Assembly: GCA_012842235.1 (NCBI GenBank) | Contig: DUTE01000255.1 | Span: forward strand, 1 to 8,515 | Length of the DNA stretch: 8,515 nucleotides | Origin: Bacillota bacterium | GTDB taxonomy: Bacteria > Bacillota > DTU065 | Direction of reading: 5' to 3' | In this document: piece by piece, positions 6,120 to 8,515 of the stretch | Layout: each line of letters begins with the position of its first letter | How positions within the stretch are numbered: position 1 is the first letter of the stretch | Program-made: the position numbers and the translations under genes | The notes under the pieces: generated by a model | What the model was told of the DNA's origin: nothing | What the model saw: only the letters and a program-made list of their open reading frames with translations | The model's database searches: none

Positions 6120-6920
6120 TCAAAGAGCTACAATTTCGGGCTCACCAGTTTTTCTATAAAAAAACGGATATACTGTTTGCAATCCTAATTTTTTTGGTGC
6201 TAGAATACTTTCTGTACCTCCTACAAAAAGCACCCCTTCTTGGCGAAGCGATTCACTCATTTTTGTAAAGACTCTTGTTTTAGCTTCTTCAGTAAAGTAA
6301 ATAACAACATTACGACACAAGATCAAATCTAGATTTCTCTCATATCTATCTTTTAGTAGATCGTGTTGAAAAAATTTAACCTTTTTGGTGTAACTTGGCA
6401 AAAATTGGTAGAGCTCATCTTCACCTTTAAGAAAATATTTCCCTAACAAAGCAGGTGGAACGTTGCGAAGCGAGTCTTGTTTATAGACCCCCATTTTAGC
6501 CCGTTGTAAAATCTCAAAATCTATATCACTTGCCAATAATTCGTAATTTTTTACGCCAAGTTCTTCTAAGATGATTACTAGCGTATAAGGTTCACTCCCA
6601 TCAGAACAGCCTGCACTCCAAATTCTTAAAGACTTGTTAGAATCTATGAAAGTAGGCAAAATTTTTTCTTTAAGAATCTCAAACTGTTCAGCGTTTCGAA
6701 AAAATTCGGAGACATTTATCGTGAGAAAGTTTCTAAATTTGTCCAAAGCTTCTCTGTCTTTTTCTATAAGCTCTGCTAGTTCTAGGTAATCGTTAACACC
6801 TAGGCGCAACATAAAAGTCCCTAAACGTCTTTTCATCTGTCGATCCTTATACGCTGTAAGGTCTATACCGATTAACTGTTTTACCTTGTGGCAAAAAACC
6901 ATGTAGGCATCTTCTCTCAA
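6120..6920 (-). CDS. cheR: CheR chemotaxis protein glutamate methyltransferase
   Basis: A 266-aa enzyme that transfers methyl groups from S-adenosylmethionine to receptor glutamates, opposing CheB. Residues 1-75 form the helical N-terminal domain (VKQLIGIDLTAYKDRQMKRRL). The NVSEFFRN segment at 69-76 corresponds to the usual NxTxFFR. The SAM-binding motif is WSAGCSDGSEPYTL at 101-114, the acidic ASDID at 130-134 and CRNVVIYF at 202-209. CSDGSEP replaces the more common CSTGEEP; the fold motif is otherwise intact. No C-terminal TPR or other added domain is present. The TTG at 6920 overlaps the cheB TGA by 4 bases and a GAGGAG lies 11 nt upstream, pointing to coupled translation. The ATG at 6902 (residue 7) is a possible alternative start. 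Family assignment is certain. Confidence 0.96.
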   Translation of the reverse strand: MREDAYMVFCHKVKQLIGIDLTAYKDRQMKRRLGTFMLRLGVNDYLELAELIEKDREALDKFRNFLTINVSEFFRNAEQFEILKEKILPTFIDSNKSLRIWSAGCSDGSEPYTLVIILEELGVKNYELLASDIDFEILQRAKMGVYKQDSLRNVPPALLGKYFLKGEDELYQFLPSYTKKVKFFQHDLLKDRYERNLDLILCRNVVIYFTEEAKTRVFTKMSESLRQEGVLFVGGTESILAPKKLGLQTVYPFFYRKTGEPEIVAL

Positions 6921-8005
6921 TTTTCTAACAACTCCTCGATACGTACACTCACTTTATCAAGGGGTTCTACACGGTCTGCCAAACCCATCTCTACTACAGC
7001 ACGAGGCATTCCATAAACTACACAGGTCTCCTCGTTTTGGGCTATTGTACGGCCTCCATGTTTTTTAATAATATTCATACCCCTTGCTCCGTCAAATCCC
7101 ATACCTGTTAGTACAACACCAACTATATTTTTTCCAAAGACTTTAACTGCACTTTCCATAAATACATCTACCGCAGGCCTTACTCCGTGTACAGGAAGAT
7201 CAGTATTGGTTTTTACTAATTTATTATTTTCAACAACTAAGTGATAGCCACCAGGAGCAATTAGAACCCTATTATTAGCTAATAGGTCACCAGCTTGTGC
7301 TTCCTTAACTTCAAGTTGAGAAGCTTTGTTAATTCTTTCTGCTAAAGACCTAGTAAAGCCTGGCGGCATATGCTGAACAACTACAACCCCGGCACCTAAG
7401 TCTTTAGGTAATCTAGGGATAATTTCCATCAAAGCACTAGGACCACCTGTAGATGACCCGATGACAACTAGTTTCTTTGCTGGTTCTAAAGGTAATTCCT
7501 TTGTTTTTTCTACACTTATATCTGATGTTAGCGAAGCCTTTTCTCTCTCGCGAATCGATCGGCTTGTAGAAGGTAAATATTTAGGCAGTCTTACACGTGC
7601 TCTAGAAGCGTTCTTGACTTTTTTTAACATATCGTCTTCAACTTTATGCATATCAAGAGATAACGAACCTGAAGGTTTAGGTACAAAATCCACTGCACCC
7701 CTAGCTAGAGCTTCAATAGTAATCTCTGCACCTTCCTGAGTTAAGCTACTTACCATAACAATAGGAAGTGGCTTAATAGACATCTGTCTAGTAAGAAACT
7801 CTAGCCCATCCATCTTTGGCATCTCAACATCGAGAGTGACCACATCAGGCTCTAATTGCTTCACTTTTTCTAAAGCATCTAGCCCATCTCTTGCAGTCCC
7901 AATAACCTCTATCTCCGGATCCTTTTCTAAAAGATCTGTAATTACCTTGCGCATAAATGCTGAATCATCTACCACAAGCACGCGGACTTTTCTGCCTTCA
8001 TACAT
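6917..8005 (-). CDS. cheB: CheB chemotaxis response regulator, protein-glutamate methylesterase
   Basis: A 362-aa two-domain protein that removes methyl groups from receptors (and may deamidate glutamines) when phosphorylated by CheA. The N-terminal receiver has the acidic pair D13/D14, phosphoacceptor D59 in LDVEMPKMDG and the conserved lysine in PKPSG near 109-113. A charged linker at about 125-178 leads to the esterase domain with the catalytic triad: S185 in IGSSTGG, H212 in VQHMPPGFT and D305 in LTGMGFDGA. All key residues are present. The frame opens at a TTG at 8029. The ATG at 8005, after AAAGGTGG, starts closer to the receiver fold (VRVLVVDDSAFMRK) and is preferred, with moderate certainty. 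It follows cheY by 32 nt and overlaps cheR by 4 bases. Confidence 0.97.
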   Translation of the reverse strand: MYEGRKVRVLVVDDSAFMRKVITDLLEKDPEIEVIGTARDGLDALEKVKQLEPDVVTLDVEMPKMDGLEFLTRQMSIKPLPIVMVSSLTQEGAEITIEALARGAVDFVPKPSGSLSLDMHKVEDDMLKKVKNASRARVRLPKYLPSTSRSIREREKASLTSDISVEKTKELPLEPAKKLVVIGSSTGGPSALMEIIPRLPKDLGAGVVVVQHMPPGFTRSLAERINKASQLEVKEAQAGDLLANNRVLIAPGGYHLVVENNKLVKTNTDLPVHGVRPAVDVFMESAVKVFGKNIVGVVLTGMGFDGARGMNIIKKHGGRTIAQNEETCVVYGMPRAVVEMGLADRVEPLDKVSVRIEELLEN

Positions 8006-8037
8006 TTGCTCTTTGACCACCTTTCCCAACCACTTTA

Positions 8038-8394
8038 TTAACCTAAGACACGTTCAATAGACTCTATTATTCTATCAGGTTGGAAAGGCTTAACTATAAA
8101 GTCTTTAGCCCCTGCTTTCAGAGCCTCGATTACCATTGCCTGCTGTCCAATAGCACTACACATGATAATGTTGGCATCAGCATCAGCTTCTTTTATCTTT
8201 TTCACAGCTTCTATGCCGTCCATGACAGGCATGGTAATATCCATAAGCACAAGATCGGGCTTAGAATCTTGGTATTTAGCTACGGCTTCTGCACCGTTTT
8301 CTGCTTCTTCAACTTCATACCCATTTTCTGTAAGCAATTTTGTCATTCTCATCCTCATAAAGCTAGCATCGTCAACAACCAAAACTTTGGCCAT
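8038..8394 (-). CDS. cheY: CheY chemotaxis response regulator
   Basis: A single-domain receiver of 119 aa that, when phosphorylated by CheA, binds the flagellar switch. The acidic pocket is D8/D9, phosphoacceptor D52 in LMDITMPVMDG, S80 in MCSAIGQQAM and K102 in FIVKPFQP. There is no output domain. The ending AIGQQAMVIEALKAGAKDFIVKPFQP is the form known from Thermotoga and Clostridia CheY and supports CheY rather than Spo0F. The frame is open back to 8475, but the ATG at 8394 with GGGGAGG 7 nt upstream gives the exact family length; the ATG at 8400 is too close to that site. It leads the cheY-cheB-cheR-cheX series and lies 22 nt after the stop of the partial upstream gene. Confidence 0.96.
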   Translation of the reverse strand: MAKVLVVDDASFMRMRMTKLLTENGYEVEEAENGAEAVAKYQDSKPDLVLMDITMPVMDGIEAVKKIKEADADANIIMCSAIGQQAMVIEALKAGAKDFIVKPFQPDRIIESIERVLG

Positions 8395-8401
8395 CTTCAT
8401 T

Positions 8402-8408
8402 CCTCCCC
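8402..8408 (-). promoter_or_regulatory. Ribosome binding site of cheY
   Basis: GGGGAGG lies 7 nt before the ATG at 8394 and only 1 nt before the ATG at 8400. It therefore selects 8394. Confidence 0.75.
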
Positions 8409-8416
8409 AAAAGGTT

Positions 8417-8515
8417 CTACAGAAGCTTTTTACCTGATCCAAAAGTAGAAACTTCAACTCTTCCATCTTCAACAAAAAAACGCATTGTTCTTGCCAAGGA
8501 TACTGGTGGAAAGCA
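8417..8515 (-). CDS. C-terminal end of an unassigned protein (partial)
   Basis: One frame is open from the window edge to a TAG at 8417-8419, giving the last 32 residues, which include RTMRFFVEDGRVEVSTFG and end SGKKLL. The tail sits 22 nt before cheY on the same strand, the spacing expected inside an operon. The segment RFFVEDGRVEV vaguely recalls the end of FapA/DUF342-type proteins, which often lie in Clostridia motility clusters, but 32 residues are too few to assign a family. The cheY frame is also open across this stretch, so coding is likely but not proven. Confidence 0.45.
   Translation of the reverse strand, partial: CFPPVSLARTMRFFVEDGRVEVSTFGSGKKLL

Noticed and set aside
7461..8060. 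Plus-strand frames opposite cheB
   Set aside because: Ser/Thr-rich shadows of the receiver and linker regions, with no ribosome binding sites.
8080..8448. Plus-strand open frames opposite cheY
   Set aside because: They lie entirely antisense to a clear CheY, lack ribosome binding sites and have no recognisable motif.
8395..8475. Extended N-terminus of CheY
   Set aside because: CheY proteins start directly at MAKVLVVDD; the site GGGGAGG is correctly spaced only for the ATG at 8394.

Overview
The window is a compact stretch of chromosome from a motile, low-GC (about 40% by eye) Bacillota, most likely a Clostridia-type anaerobe. The evidence is AAGGAGG-like ribosome binding sites, frequent TTG/GTG starts, a RecD2-type helicase, a ComFA-type competence protein, and a CheY with the Thermotoga/Clostridia-type ending CSAxGQQAMVxEAxKAGAKDFIVKPFQP. 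No rRNA, tRNA, CRISPR array, transposon or prophage module was seen. Gene density is high and no gap without a gene exceeds about 150 bases.

Right part (8515 to 4103, minus strand): a unidirectional, probably operonic block. In transcription order it holds the tail of an unassigned gene, cheY, cheB, cheR, a cheX-type phosphatase gene, an AAC(3)/YokD-type N-acetyltransferase gene and a secreted CE4 polysaccharide deacetylase gene. The genes lie within about 40 nt of each other or overlap. CheR and CheB set receptor methylation, CheY carries the signal to the flagellar motor, and CheX probably removes phosphate from CheY. CheA, CheW and receptors are not in the window. The last two genes have no obvious chemotaxis role.

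Middle (3643 to 4082): a divergent intergenic region of about 150 bases, then the only plus-strand gene. It encodes a 96-aa half-size member of the TMEM165/GDT1 (UPF0016) cation transporter family. It converges on the deacetylase gene.

Left part (3642 to 1, minus strand): a TPR-repeat protein gene ending at a strong GC-rich hairpin, then recD2, then the 5' 170 codons of a ComFA-like gene that runs off the window edge. The comFA leader can fold so that its Shine-Dalgarno sequence is paired.

Most genes are recognisable housekeeping or motility families. I found no convincing wholly new system. The points most worth a second look are the acetyltransferase and deacetylase attached to the chemotaxis operon, the solitary half-size GDT1 protein, and the possible SD-masking hairpin before comFA.
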